The notes below the pieces were generated by a model, which saw nothing but the letters and a program-made list of their open reading frames with translations, was not told where the DNA came from and did not search any database. Source: an uncultured Lachnospiraceae bacterium (GTDB taxonomy: Bacteria > Bacillota > Clostridia > Lachnospirales > Lachnospiraceae). Taken from it: DNA of 64,000 bases. A program made the translations under genes and the position numbers. The stretch spans positions 4,768-68,767 of the forward strand of contig CAJTPS010000020.1 in the NCBI GenBank assembly GCA_910578555.1. The letters run 5' to 3'. Shown one piece after another: positions 35,063 through 43,910 of the stretch (position 1 is the first letter of the stretch; every line of letters begins with the position of its first letter).

Positions 35063-36205
35063 ATGGCAAAAGAATATTTTTTTGTATTTTACAGCATTCT
35101 GGCAGTGATTCTGCTGATCGGCGTTAAGCCGGCAAACAGGGGGAAATGGCGGGAAGAGTCACTGTCCCTGCATTCGTCGAAAGGGCTTTTAGGGTTTTGT
35201 GCAGTGGGGATCATGCTGCACCATATGTCCCAGACGATTTATTTTGCGAATGAAGATCCGGGGATTCTGTTGTTTATGGTGGATATCGGGGTCTGTTTCG
35301 TGGGTATGTTCTTTTTCTTCTCCGGTTACGGGCTGTACTCCAGCCTGCGGGACAAGCCGGATTATCTGAAAGGCTTCCTGCGCGGCCGGCTGCCGGCGGT
35401 TCTGGTGCCCTTCTATATGTGTAATTTCGTCTTTATTCTGGGTTCTTACTTTTTCGGTTATCAGTTTAAGAAAGGGGAGCTGGTGCCTTATCTTACAGGT
35501 GCGATTCTGATGAATTCCCAAATGTGGTACATCGTGGAGATTTTCATTCTGTATCTGCTGTTTTACATTGTATTCCGTCTGGTCCGTAACCGGAATGCGG
35601 CATGCGCGCTGTATACGCTGCTGACGGTGGCGCTGATCGGCTTCAGCCTGTGGCTCGGGCATGATAAGACGACGCCGACACAGGGATTGTGGCTTCACGG
35701 GGAGTGGTGGTATAATACGACGCTGCTTTTGCCCGCCGGGATTCTGTTTGCGAAGTGGGAGAAGCCGATTCTGTCTTTTGTCAGGAAATTTTACGCGATC
35801 GTGCTGATCGTTGCGGCGCTGCTCACCGCGTTCCTGTATAAAGAAACACTGTTTATGCTGCGTACCAAGGGCTATTGGGTTGAGTGGGACGGCTATGCCG
35901 GTTATAAGGAAAAGCTGCAGACGCTGGCGGTGCAGACGCCGTTTGTGTTGCTGGCAGTCTTTACGGTGATCGTGATTCTGCAGAAGATCGAGTTCGGCAA
36001 TAAGATTCTTGATTTCCTGGGCAGTATTGCATTGGAGTTATACCTGGTTCACAATCTGTTCCTGCTGTATATGCCGGCTTCCAACAGGGTATGGTATATA
36101 CTTGGGTGCTACGGCGCATCTATTGCACTGGCGACTGTGCTGCATGTGGCGGATCATAAGCTGATCGGACTGATCAGGCAGATTGGCAGGAAAGCAAAAC
36201 ACTGA
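35063..36205 (+). CDS. Membrane acyltransferase family 3 protein (OafA-like)
   Basis: A 380-residue protein with about ten membrane helices. The N-terminal active-site region reads KGLLGFCAVGIMLHHMSQTI (family histidine) and is followed by FFFFSGYGLYSSL. Such enzymes O-acetylate or acylate cell-surface glycans. ATG 35063 has AGGGG 7 nt upstream and is preferred to the ATG at 35045, which overlaps the previous gene's stop. It is probably cotranscribed with the EamA transporter. Confidence 0.87.
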   Translation: MAKEYFFVFYSILAVILLIGVKPANRGKWREESLSLHSSKGLLGFCAVGIMLHHMSQTIYFANEDPGILLFMVDIGVCFVGMFFFFSGYGLYSSLRDKPDYLKGFLRGRLPAVLVPFYMCNFVFILGSYFFGYQFKKGELVPYLTGAILMNSQMWYIVEIFILYLLFYIVFRLVRNRNAACALYTLLTVALIGFSLWLGHDKTTPTQGLWLHGEWWYNTTLLLPAGILFAKWEKPILSFVRKFYAIVLIVAALLTAFLYKETLFMLRTKGYWVEWDGYAGYKEKLQTLAVQTPFVLLAVFTVIVILQKIEFGNKILDFLGSIALELYLVHNLFLLYMPASNRVWYILGCYGASIALATVLHVADHKLIGLIRQIGRKAKH

Positions 36206-36245
36206 TATACTGATGGGTACAACAAAGTAAAGGAGCAGTTGCACT

Positions 36246-37181
36246 ATGACAGAAAATAAAATAGATAATACGCAGCTTGAGACATTACTGGAGGAGTTTG
36301 CACAGGACAGGCAGAAAGAGAAGTATGCTGCAGTCATGGAACTTCTGGAGAAGGCACTCATATTGGTTCCTGCCATGCAGCCGCAGGGGCTGGACGAGGA
36401 AACCCAGCGACTGATGAAGGAAGGAAAACAGGTTAAGATTCCGCAGGGAGCGAAGATTGCTCCCTGTCTGCTGCGCAAGGAAACCGGCGAACAGGCACTG
36501 CCGATTTTTACGTCCGCAGCGCAGATTCCGGAAGACAAGAAGAGTCCGGCGCTTATGGCGATGCCGTTCGGGGCATGTCTTTCTATGGTCATGGCGAATC
36601 CCGGACAGGTGGAAGCCATCGTACTCAATCCTTTTACACACAATATGGTGCTGCCGCAGAAGGTTCTGGATGTGGCGGTCAAGCGTCTTGGTGCGAAGAA
36701 GCAGCCGAAGACAATCAAGGTGACGGAGCAGCAGTTCGGACAGCTTGTGCATAACAGGGTGGCGATGCAGATGCTTCCCAAATATCTGTTTGAACATAAG
36801 GAAGAAGGCTTAAAACAGTTGCAGCATGAAGAAGGAGCATTCATACTGCAGTTTTACAGAGAGTGCTATCCGGAGGGACGGAAATCATCTGTTGCCGCAA
36901 GACAGGACGACTTTTCGGTTATGACGCTGAATGTTACGGATGACATGCAGATCACAAGGGTAGATATGCCGGACGGGACAGCGAAGAAGGGCATGTGTTA
37001 CCGCGTATATGCCGTCTGGCTGCGCGGTCCGCAGGAATTACGTTATTACACAATGGAAAAGACAGAGCAGGGAAATCAGATCGGGAGAATTACCGCAGAC
37101 GGAAAGCATGAGCTGGTGGAGGAAGCACCGGATAACGGAGCGGAAATCGAGGCGGTAATGGGGCTTGCGGCCCGTATATAG
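36246..37181 (+). CDS. SseB-family protein
   Basis: A 311-residue cytoplasmic protein with an SseB N-terminal domain. Its landmarks are LPIFTSAAQIPED and VMANPGQVEAIVLNPFTHNM. A C-terminal SseB-like domain follows. The role in Firmicutes is unknown. It starts at ATG 36246 after AAAGGAG. The histidine kinase gene begins 8 bp downstream, so the two are likely cotranscribed. Confidence 0.85.
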   Translation: MTENKIDNTQLETLLEEFAQDRQKEKYAAVMELLEKALILVPAMQPQGLDEETQRLMKEGKQVKIPQGAKIAPCLLRKETGEQALPIFTSAAQIPEDKKSPALMAMPFGACLSMVMANPGQVEAIVLNPFTHNMVLPQKVLDVAVKRLGAKKQPKTIKVTEQQFGQLVHNRVAMQMLPKYLFEHKEEGLKQLQHEEGAFILQFYRECYPEGRKSSVAARQDDFSVMTLNVTDDMQITRVDMPDGTAKKGMCYRVYAVWLRGPQELRYYTMEKTEQGNQIGRITADGKHELVEEAPDNGAEIEAVMGLAARI

Positions 37182-37189
37182 GAGTAACT

Positions 37190-39418
37190 ATGAAACACTT
37201 TATGTTTTTCCTGATCTATAATTTCGCTGTGATCACATATATCATCGGGTATATGATTCTGCGGAAAGGGATCAGGAAGAATCGGATCGATAAGGTTTAT
37301 TTCACGGCGGCGATGCTGAGTGCAGGGTGGAGCCTATGCATGGGACTCGTGCTGATTCAGACGGATCAGAACAAGGCGGCTTTCATACGGGCGCTTGGTA
37401 TGCTTCATATCTTCGGACTGCTCATATGTAATACGCATATGATGGTCTACTGGTCTAATGTACGCGGCAGACTGAAACAGTGGACAGTCGGTTTTATCTG
37501 GTCGGGGTTGTTACTGTACCCGTTTTTGATTTTACCCGGGAATGTGGTATTTGAGATGACACCGTACGGGATGTCCTACAGGATTGTTTCCGGCATATGG
37601 AGTGCTGTCTATACGGTATACTGTGCGGTTGCAGCGGTTAATCTGGCATGTGTGGCGCTTTATATGCTGCGCAGGAGCATACGCAGACGTGACAGAGTGA
37701 TCGCGTATTCGCTCTTATTGTGTATCTCTGTCGTCTGTTTCGGGTGCGTGCTGGATACGGCTATACAGGTGGCGGGGATCGCGGCATTTCCGGGGACCAC
37801 GATCGGGCAGTTTGTCGGCTGTGCGGTGCTGTACAGGACATACCGGTTCCATAATAAGATGAAGATGACGCTTGAGAACATGTCTGAGTTTGTGTACTAT
37901 TCCGTAGATGAACCGGTATTTTTGTTTGATGAGGCCGAGCGGCTCTGCATTGTAAACAACGGGGCAACGTTGTTTCTGGGTATGAGTGCGCAGGAGTGCA
38001 GTAAGCTGCAGCTCAGTGATATATTTGAACTGAACCGCAACGCGTTCCGGTTCCGGGGGAATAAGAACCGGGTGGAAGCGCGCTGCTGGCAGCGCAATAA
38101 TATATGCAGCATTACGATCGATAAGATCTATGACGATTTCAGGGATATCATCGGTTATATCGTGATTGTGCATGATGTGACGGAGCGTGTGCGTATGCTT
38201 GAGAGAGTGGGGATGGAGAAGCAGCGTGCGGATAAGGCGAATGAGGCGAAGAGCGTATTTCTTGCCAATATGTCTCACGAGATCAGGACGCCGATCAACG
38301 CGGTCATGGGTATGAACGAAATGATTCTCAGAGAGAGCGACGACGCGGCAGTCTTAGAGTATGCGAGGAACATAAGGGATGCCAGCAAGACGCTGCTCGT
38401 GCTGATCAATGACATTCTCGATTTCTCCAAGATTGAATCGGGTATGCTTGAGGTAGTGGAGAAGGTATATTCTTTGAAAGCGCTGTTGAAGGCGCTTAAG
38501 GTGGAGTGTGGTATGCGTGCCGAAGAGAAGGGACTTGCGCTGCACTTTACAGTACCGGAGGATACGCCGGAGTGTCTGCTGGGTGATGAAGTGAGAGTCC
38601 GTCAGATTATTCTCAATATTTTAACAAATGCGGTTAAGTATACCATGAAGGGCGGCGTAACGATGACAGTCTCCTATCAGTGGCTGCAGGAGAACGCGAT
38701 TGAACTTGCATTCGCGGTGAAGGATACCGGGATCGGAATCAGGGAGGAAAATATCGGCAGGCTGTTTGACCAGTTTGACCGCGTGAATGAGGAACAGGTA
38801 CATACGATAGAGGGAACGGGACTCGGACTCAGTATCGTGGACAGGCTGGTGAAGCTGATGCATGGTTCCGTGAAGGTGGAGAGCGTATACGGCGAAGGCT
38901 CTACATTTACGGTATGTCTGCAGCAGAAGGTGATCGGCAAAGAGACGGTCGGTTCCCTGGAGGAATCCGCTAAACGGGAAGGGCGCAGCAAAGGTGCGCC
39001 AATGTTTACGGCGCCGGCAGCCAGGATCCTGGCAGTGGACGATAATAAAGTCAATCTTACGGTGATCAAGGGACTGCTGCGTAAGACGAAGGTACAGGTC
39101 ACCTTTGCGCAGAGCGGTCATGAGTGTCTGCAGTGCGTAGCAAAGGAGCGGCATGATGTGATTCTTCTGGATCATATGATGCCCGGCATGGACGGCATTG
39201 AGACGCTGTCTGCCATGAGAGATATGCCGGACAACCAAAGTAGAGAGGCGGCAGTGATCGTGCTGACTGCCAATGCAATGGCGGGTGTTCGGGAGATGTA
39301 CCTGGAGAAGGGATTTGACGATTATCTCGCCAAACCCATAGAGGGGACGGCGCTGGAGCAGCTGCTTATGCGATACCTTCCGGCAGCATATGTGAGGAAC
39401 AGTACGGAACAGGGATAG
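37190..39418 (+). CDS. Hybrid sensor histidine kinase with 7TM input and receiver domain
   Basis: A 742-residue signalling protein. Residues ~1-220 form about seven membrane helices, like histidine kinase 7TM sensor regions. A PAS domain follows (about 235-340). The HisKA domain has the phospho-accepting His363 in MSHEIRTP. The ATPase motifs are NILTNAVKYT, DTGIGI and GTGLGLSIV. The C-terminal receiver has its phospho-acceptor Asp661 in LLDHMMPGMDG and Lys in YLAKPIEG. No separate response regulator or output domain is adjacent, so the downstream partner is unknown. Confidence 0.93.
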   Translation: MKHFMFFLIYNFAVITYIIGYMILRKGIRKNRIDKVYFTAAMLSAGWSLCMGLVLIQTDQNKAAFIRALGMLHIFGLLICNTHMMVYWSNVRGRLKQWTVGFIWSGLLLYPFLILPGNVVFEMTPYGMSYRIVSGIWSAVYTVYCAVAAVNLACVALYMLRRSIRRRDRVIAYSLLLCISVVCFGCVLDTAIQVAGIAAFPGTTIGQFVGCAVLYRTYRFHNKMKMTLENMSEFVYYSVDEPVFLFDEAERLCIVNNGATLFLGMSAQECSKLQLSDIFELNRNAFRFRGNKNRVEARCWQRNNICSITIDKIYDDFRDIIGYIVIVHDVTERVRMLERVGMEKQRADKANEAKSVFLANMSHEIRTPINAVMGMNEMILRESDDAAVLEYARNIRDASKTLLVLINDILDFSKIESGMLEVVEKVYSLKALLKALKVECGMRAEEKGLALHFTVPEDTPECLLGDEVRVRQIILNILTNAVKYTMKGGVTMTVSYQWLQENAIELAFAVKDTGIGIREENIGRLFDQFDRVNEEQVHTIEGTGLGLSIVDRLVKLMHGSVKVESVYGEGSTFTVCLQQKVIGKETVGSLEESAKREGRSKGAPMFTAPAARILAVDDNKVNLTVIKGLLRKTKVQVTFAQSGHECLQCVAKERHDVILLDHMMPGMDGIETLSAMRDMPDNQSREAAVIVLTANAMAGVREMYLEKGFDDYLAKPIEGTALEQLLMRYLPAAYVRNSTEQG

Positions 39419-39427
39419 GCGGAAGAA

Positions 39428-40096
39428 ATGACAGATACGATAATATTTGATTTAGACGGGACGCTGTTAAACACGTTGGAAGACTTGACGGACAGCGTAA
39501 ATTATGTGATGGGACAATTCGGTCATCCTGCACATACGATTGAGGAGGTCAGGCGCTATGTGGGTAACGGCGCGGCGAAGCTGATCGAGCGGTCGGTGCC
39601 GCAGGGCAGCGCTGACCCGGCATACCGGGAAATGCTTCATGCCTTCAGGGCGCATTATGCGGTACACTGTGAAGATAAGACTGCGCCCTACGAGGGCATC
39701 ATGGAGATGTTATCGGCGGCATGGCGGGCCGGTTACCGCATGGCGGTTGTGTCCAATAAGCCCGACAAGGCCGTAAAACAGCTTGGCGCTAAGTTTTTCG
39801 GGGAATATGTCCGGCACTTTCACGGCGATCGCGAAGACGGACAGAGAAAACCGGCGCCCGATATGGTGTATCGGGCGCTGAAAGAACTTGATTCAGATGC
39901 GGAACATGCCGTCTATGTGGGGGATTCCGAAGTGGATCTGCAGACTGCCGCTAACGTGCCCATGACGTGCATCAGTGTGACATGGGGATTTCGGACGAAG
40001 AAACAGCTTCTTCGTGCCGGCGCGGCCGAGGAGCGTATGATCAGGTCTCCCCAGGAGCTTCTTCCCCTGCTTGCGCGTTTTCTTCAGGCAGAGTAA
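39428..40096 (+). CDS. HAD-superfamily phosphoglycolate phosphatase-like hydrolase
   Basis: A 222-residue HAD subfamily IA enzyme: catalytic FDLDGTLLNT at the N-terminus, VVSNKPDKAV (motif II), Lys in QRKPAPDMVYRAL and VYVGDSEVDLQTA (motif IV). It may remove phosphoglycolate or a similar small phosphate ester. It starts 9 bp after the histidine kinase gene. Its last 56 bp overlap the end of the convergent CNNM gene. Confidence 0.9.
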   Translation: MTDTIIFDLDGTLLNTLEDLTDSVNYVMGQFGHPAHTIEEVRRYVGNGAAKLIERSVPQGSADPAYREMLHAFRAHYAVHCEDKTAPYEGIMEMLSAAWRAGYRMAVVSNKPDKAVKQLGAKFFGEYVRHFHGDREDGQRKPAPDMVYRALKELDSDAEHAVYVGDSEVDLQTAANVPMTCISVTWGFRTKKQLLRAGAAEERMIRSPQELLPLLARFLQAE

Positions 40097-41345
40097 TCAG
40101 CACTTTTAAGATGCGGTTATCTTTTATGCCGTCCGCCTGCAGGGATATGCCGTTAGGAAGCAGGATAGTCTCCTGATCCTGCGGCAGACGCTCGAGTTGT
40201 TCTATGATCAGTCCGCCGATGGAATCATAGTCTTCGGAATGGAGTTCGATGTTCAGTGCGTCGTTGATATCGTCTAATTTCATGCTGCCCACCACAAGAT
40301 ACTGACCATTATCTATCTCCTGAATCAGTTCTTCCTCGTCGGCATCATATTCGTCACGAATCTCACCCACCAGTTCTTCGATCATGTCTTCCATGGTGAT
40401 CATGCCCACGGTAGCGCCGTATTCGCTTAGTACAAAAGCGATGCTGAGGGATTTCTCGCGGATTTCCATCAACAGATCGGATACGCTCTTATACTCGTAA
40501 GTGTAGTATGCTTCGCGCAGAATCTTCTTGATCTGAAATTTTTCTTTGTCTTTTACCAGAATAAAATCCTTGATATTGACCACGCCGATAATGTGATCGG
40601 GATCGCCGTCGAAGACAGGGATTCTCGTAAACATGGAAGCCTGGAAGGTGGACAGCAGTTCCTGATAGGAGGCATCTATGGATACGGTGGTCATCTGGAT
40701 GCGCGGGATCATGATGTCCTTGGCTACCGTGTCGCCGAAATCAAACACGTTGTAGATCAGTTCCCGTTCTTCCGTCTCAATGACGCCGCCCTCATGGCTC
40801 ACGTCCACGTAGGTCTTTAATTCTTTCTCGGTGATGCTGAAATTGTTTCCCTCGGAACTGATATGTAAGAAACGCAGTATCCAGTTGGACAATTTGTCAA
40901 CGATAAAGATGAGGGGTGTCAGTATCATCATCAGCATACGGATCAGACCGCTGTAGATGAGAGTAATGGATTCCGCCCGCTGCATCGCCCATGTCTTCGG
41001 TATAATCTCGCCGAAGATCAGAATGGTAAAGGTGAGAACCCCTGTCATGATGCCGACAGCGCGGCTGCCCCACATTTTGATCGCAAAAGTGGTTGCGACG
41101 GAGGAAGCGGATAAGTTTACAATATTATTGCCGATCAGAACAGCGCTCAGCATCTTGCCGTACTGATCCAGAATGGCAAGCACTCTGGCTGCCCCCTTGT
41201 TGTTTTCCTGGGCAAGTGTACGAAGCCGTACACGGTTGACTGTCGAGAAAGCTGTCTCGGCAGAAGAGAAGAATGCTGATAATAAAACGAGAACCAGCAA
41301 TGTTATGATTTGTATGACACCTGTGGTATCCAATGAAATGTTCAC
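40041..41345 (-). CDS. CNNM/CorC-family protein (DUF21-CBS-CorC_HlyC)
   Basis: A 434-residue HlyC/CorC protein. The N-terminal DUF21 region has about four membrane helices (IITLLVLVLLSAFFSSAETA). Paired CBS domains occupy about 200-325 and a CorC_HlyC domain ends the protein. The family is linked to Mg2+/Co2+ transport. The start is unclear: GTG 41343-41345 abuts its own Shine-Dalgarno (AAGGAG). An ATT at the third codon and a TTG at 41331-41333 are better spaced. A good minus-strand promoter lies at 41432-41461. Confidence 0.9.
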   Translation of the reverse strand: MNISLDTTGVIQIITLLVLVLLSAFFSSAETAFSTVNRVRLRTLAQENNKGAARVLAILDQYGKMLSAVLIGNNIVNLSASSVATTFAIKMWGSRAVGIMTGVLTFTILIFGEIIPKTWAMQRAESITLIYSGLIRMLMMILTPLIFIVDKLSNWILRFLHISSEGNNFSITEKELKTYVDVSHEGGVIETEERELIYNVFDFGDTVAKDIMIPRIQMTTVSIDASYQELLSTFQASMFTRIPVFDGDPDHIIGVVNIKDFILVKDKEKFQIKKILREAYYTYEYKSVSDLLMEIREKSLSIAFVLSEYGATVGMITMEDMIEELVGEIRDEYDADEEELIQEIDNGQYLVVGSMKLDDINDALNIELHSEDYDSIGGLIIEQLERLPQDQETILLPNGISLQADGIKDNRILKVLITLPEENAQAGEEAPGET

Positions 41346-41431
41346 TCCTTATTATTAATGTATGTATGATACCGCACGGCAAAAGGCGGGCATCAGAACC
41401 GGCCGTAATCCGCCCCGGTACAGTTACAGAA

Positions 41432-41461
41432 ATATTACTATGGAACATAAGAATGTGTCAA
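41432..41461 (-). promoter_or_regulatory. Promoter of the CNNM gene
   Basis: On the minus strand, a consensus TTGACA (41461-41456), an 18-bp spacer and TAATAT (41437-41432). Confidence 0.65.
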
Positions 41462-41521
41462 GTTTTTCCTTGGCATGGAATATATAATTAGTAAGTTTAC
41501 GTTGCGGTAGCGGTGAAGAGA

Positions 41522-41663
41522 CGTAATAGTTCAGCCTTGCACTATTCCGCGAGTAAAATCGTTCTGTATGCGATTTTGCGAGTTGTGCAAGCGCCAAAAT
41601 GCGACTTTGGAGCATTTTGTGTGCATCAGGCGTGACAGTGAAGCCGAAGGCTGAACTGTTACG
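41522..41663. repeat. Element D: multi-hairpin element with 17-nt inverted arms
   Basis: The ends CGTAATAGTTCAGCCTT (41522-41538) and AAGGCTGAACTGTTACG (41647-41663) are inverted copies, 16 of 17 matching. Inside are a TTGCAC/GTGCAA stem enclosing AAAATCG-N9-CGATTTT, and a second hairpin CAAAATGC-N9-GCATTTTG. It has no coding frame. The 373-bp gap 41346-41719 holds only this element and the CNNM promoter. Confidence 0.75.
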
Positions 41664-41719
41664 AAGAGACCGGGACTGCCGCGCTTTACGGTTGTATATT
41701 ATGCGGGAACGGAGGGAAT

Positions 41720-42094
41720 ATGGGAAAAAAAGAATTTTATACGGAGAAAGTGATCTTCCTTACGAAATGTATGCTTGCTGCATATATTCTGACTGCCGGA
41801 TTATTGCTTTTGCTTGCATTTATGCTGTATCGGTTCGGGCTGTCTGAGAAGGTGGTGTCTCTGTGCATCATCGGCATTTACATAGCGGTCACTTTTGCAG
41901 CCGGAGTGCTTGCGGGCAAACGGGCGCCCAGCCGGAAATTTCTGTGGGGGCTGGCCATGGGAACAGCGTACTATGTGATTCTTGTGATCGTGTCGCTCAT
42001 TGTCAACAGAGGTCTGCAGGATGTGGCGGGTAATATGGTGACGGTATTTTTCCTCTGCGCCGGCAGCGGTATGCTGGGCGGGATGATCAGTTGA
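41720..42094 (+). CDS. Small membrane protein, TIGR04086-like
   Basis: A 124-residue protein with four membrane helices arranged as two hairpins and little outside them, ending VFFLCAGSGMLGGMIS. It matches in size, topology and place the TIGR04086 family of small clostridial membrane proteins; the family name is from memory. ATG 41720 follows GGAGGG. It lies directly upstream of the SCIFF genes, which suggests but does not prove a link. Confidence 0.65.
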   Translation: MGKKEFYTEKVIFLTKCMLAAYILTAGLLLLLAFMLYRFGLSEKVVSLCIIGIYIAVTFAAGVLAGKRAPSRKFLWGLAMGTAYYVILVIVSLIVNRGLQDVAGNMVTVFFLCAGSGMLGGMIS

Positions 42095-42172
42095 GCCGGT
42101 AAATTGTCCGTAAGATAAAAAAAGTTCTTTCCGTACCGGTGAAACTGTGGTATACTACATAAAGTTACGGGT

Positions 42173-42200
42173 GACCGGCCAGATGTTATGGCTGCCGGTC
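42173..42200 (+). promoter_or_regulatory. Hairpin in the scfA leader
   Basis: GACCGGC (42173-42179) and GCCGGTC (42194-42200) form a perfect 7-bp stem. It lies about 20 bp after a TATACT box (42151-42156) whose -35 is poor, and about 50 bp before scfA. It may be a leader structure. Confidence 0.45.
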
Positions 42201-42250
42201 TCGTCGGTAAAACGCAATCAGGAACGGAAATATACGAGGAGGATACAGAT

Positions 42251-42394
42251 ATGAAACATATTAAGACTTTAAGCACAAGAGATCTGAAGGAATCCATGAA
42301 GAAGGGCGGATGCGGCGAATGTCAGACATCCTGTCAGTCAGCCTGCAAGACATCCTGCACAGTAGGAAATCAGAGCTGCGAGAAGGCAAAATAA
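42251..42394 (+). CDS. scfA: SCIFF ranthipeptide precursor
   Basis: A 47-residue precursor peptide of the SCIFF family (six cysteines in forty-five). It begins MKHIKTLSTRDLKESMKKGG. The core has cysteines at 21, 24, 28, 32, 36 and 43 (CGECQTSCQSACKTSC, then TVGNQSC). The sequence is almost that of C. thermocellum CteA, in which a thioether joins Cys32 to Thr37; both residues are present at these positions. GAGGAGG lies 8 nt before ATG 42251. The maturase gene follows by 100 bp. The peptide's function in cells is unknown. Confidence 0.96.
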   Translation: MKHIKTLSTRDLKESMKKGGCGECQTSCQSACKTSCTVGNQSCEKAK

Positions 42395-42428
42395 TTGATT
42401 CGATTTCAGTTAAAATGATAGGAAGCGT

Positions 42429-42453
42429 AAGCAGCGATCTTAAGTCGCTGCTT
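42429..42453 (+). promoter_or_regulatory. Hairpin between scfA and scfB
   Basis: AAGCAGCGA and TCGCTGCTT form a perfect 9-bp stem with a 7-nt loop. There is no strong T-run after it (ATTCT). It probably stabilises or partly terminates the scfA transcript, giving more precursor than enzyme. Confidence 0.6.
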
Positions 42454-42494
42454 ATTCTACGTATTTTGTATCAAATGATAACAGGAGAACAGAA

Positions 42495-43910
42495 GTGGTA
42501 CATCAATATATAAACAACGGATATCATATCGTGCTGGACGTCAACAGCGGCAGTGTTCATGTGGTGGACGAGACGGCATACCGGGTGATACCGCTCGTGG
42601 AAGAAGCGCTTGCGGGACAGATGGATGAAGCGCAGCAGATCGCGGCGTATGCCGCGGAGAAACTGGCGGAGGAAGATGGCCGGAGCATGGCGCCGGCAGA
42701 CCTTCTGGAGACGGTGGAGGAGATTCTGGAACTGAAGGAAGCGGGTCTTCTTTTTACCGAGGACATATACGAGAAGTATATCGGCGACTTCAAGAACCGG
42801 CAGACGGTGGTGAAGGCACTCTGCCTGCATATCGCGCATGACTGCAATCTTGCCTGCAGGTATTGTTTTGCGGAGGAGGGCGAATATCACGGCAGAAGAG
42901 CGCTCATGAGTTATGAAGTGGGCAGGAAGGCACTCGATTTTCTTGTAGAGAACTCCGGTAACAGGGTGAATCTGGAGGTTGACTTCTTCGGCGGCGAGCC
43001 GCTCATGAACTGGCAGGTCGTGAAGGATCTGGTGGCTTACGGCAGAAGTCTGGAAGAGCCTCATCATAAGAGATTCCGTTTCACGCTTACGACGAACGGC
43101 GTCCTGTTAGATGATGAGGTACTGGAGTTTGTCAATCGGGAGATGGCGAATATCGTGTTGAGCATAGACGGGCGAAAAGAGATTCATGATCTGATGCGTC
43201 CCCACAGAGGCGGGCAGGGCAGTTATGACGAGGTAGTTCCCAGATATAAGAAAGCAGCGGAGAGCCGAAACCAGATGAACTATTATGTGAGGGGCACCTT
43301 CACGAGAAACAATCTGGATTTTACCGAGGACGTTAAACATCTGGCGGACGAGGGGTTCGAACAGATCTCCGTGGAACCTGTAGTCGCGGCGGATACAGAG
43401 GATTATGCGCTCCGGGAGGAGGACGTTCCCGCGATCCTTCGGGAGTACGATAAGCTGGCACTGGAATATATTCGTAGAAAAAAAGAAGGAAAAGGTTTCA
43501 ATTTCTTTCATTTTATGATAGATTTAGAGGGTGGCCCTTGTGTGGCGAAGCGATTGTCAGGCTGCGGGTCGGGTACAGAGTATCTGGCGGTGACCCCATG
43601 GGGAGATTTCTATCCCTGTCACCAGTTCGTGGGTCAGGAGGAATTTCTGATGGGCAATGTGGACGACGGTATCGTCCGCACAGATATCAGGGATACTTTT
43701 AAAACATGTAATGTGTATGCAAAGGAAAAGTGTAAGGACTGCTTCGCGAAATTCTATTGCAGCGGCGGCTGTGCGGCCAATGCCTATAATTTCAGCGGCA
43801 GTATAAACGGCGTTTACGACCTTGGCTGCGAGTTGCAGAGAAAGCGTGTGGAATGCGCAATCATGATAAAAGCGGCGCTTGCCGATGAGGAAAAGGAGAA
43901 AGCATTATGA
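42495..43910 (+). CDS. scfB: Radical SAM SCIFF maturase (thioether-forming)
   Basis: A 471-residue radical SAM/SPASM enzyme that installs Cys-to-Thr thioether bonds in the SCIFF peptide (CteB type). The N-terminal ~95 residues form the peptide-binding region (HIVLDVNSGSVHVVDE). The cluster motif is CNLACRYC (Cys117, 121, 124). The C-terminal SPASM domain binds two further clusters, with cysteines in PWGDFYPCHQF, CKDCFAKFYCSGGC and GCELQ. The start is GTG 42495, 7 nt after AGGAG. The stop overlaps the secDF start (ATGA), so translation is coupled. Confidence 0.96.
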   Translation: MVHQYINNGYHIVLDVNSGSVHVVDETAYRVIPLVEEALAGQMDEAQQIAAYAAEKLAEEDGRSMAPADLLETVEEILELKEAGLLFTEDIYEKYIGDFKNRQTVVKALCLHIAHDCNLACRYCFAEEGEYHGRRALMSYEVGRKALDFLVENSGNRVNLEVDFFGGEPLMNWQVVKDLVAYGRSLEEPHHKRFRFTLTTNGVLLDDEVLEFVNREMANIVLSIDGRKEIHDLMRPHRGGQGSYDEVVPRYKKAAESRNQMNYYVRGTFTRNNLDFTEDVKHLADEGFEQISVEPVVAADTEDYALREEDVPAILREYDKLALEYIRRKKEGKGFNFFHFMIDLEGGPCVAKRLSGCGSGTEYLAVTPWGDFYPCHQFVGQEEFLMGNVDDGIVRTDIRDTFKTCNVYAKEKCKDCFAKFYCSGGCAANAYNFSGSINGVYDLGCELQRKRVECAIMIKAALADEEKEKAL

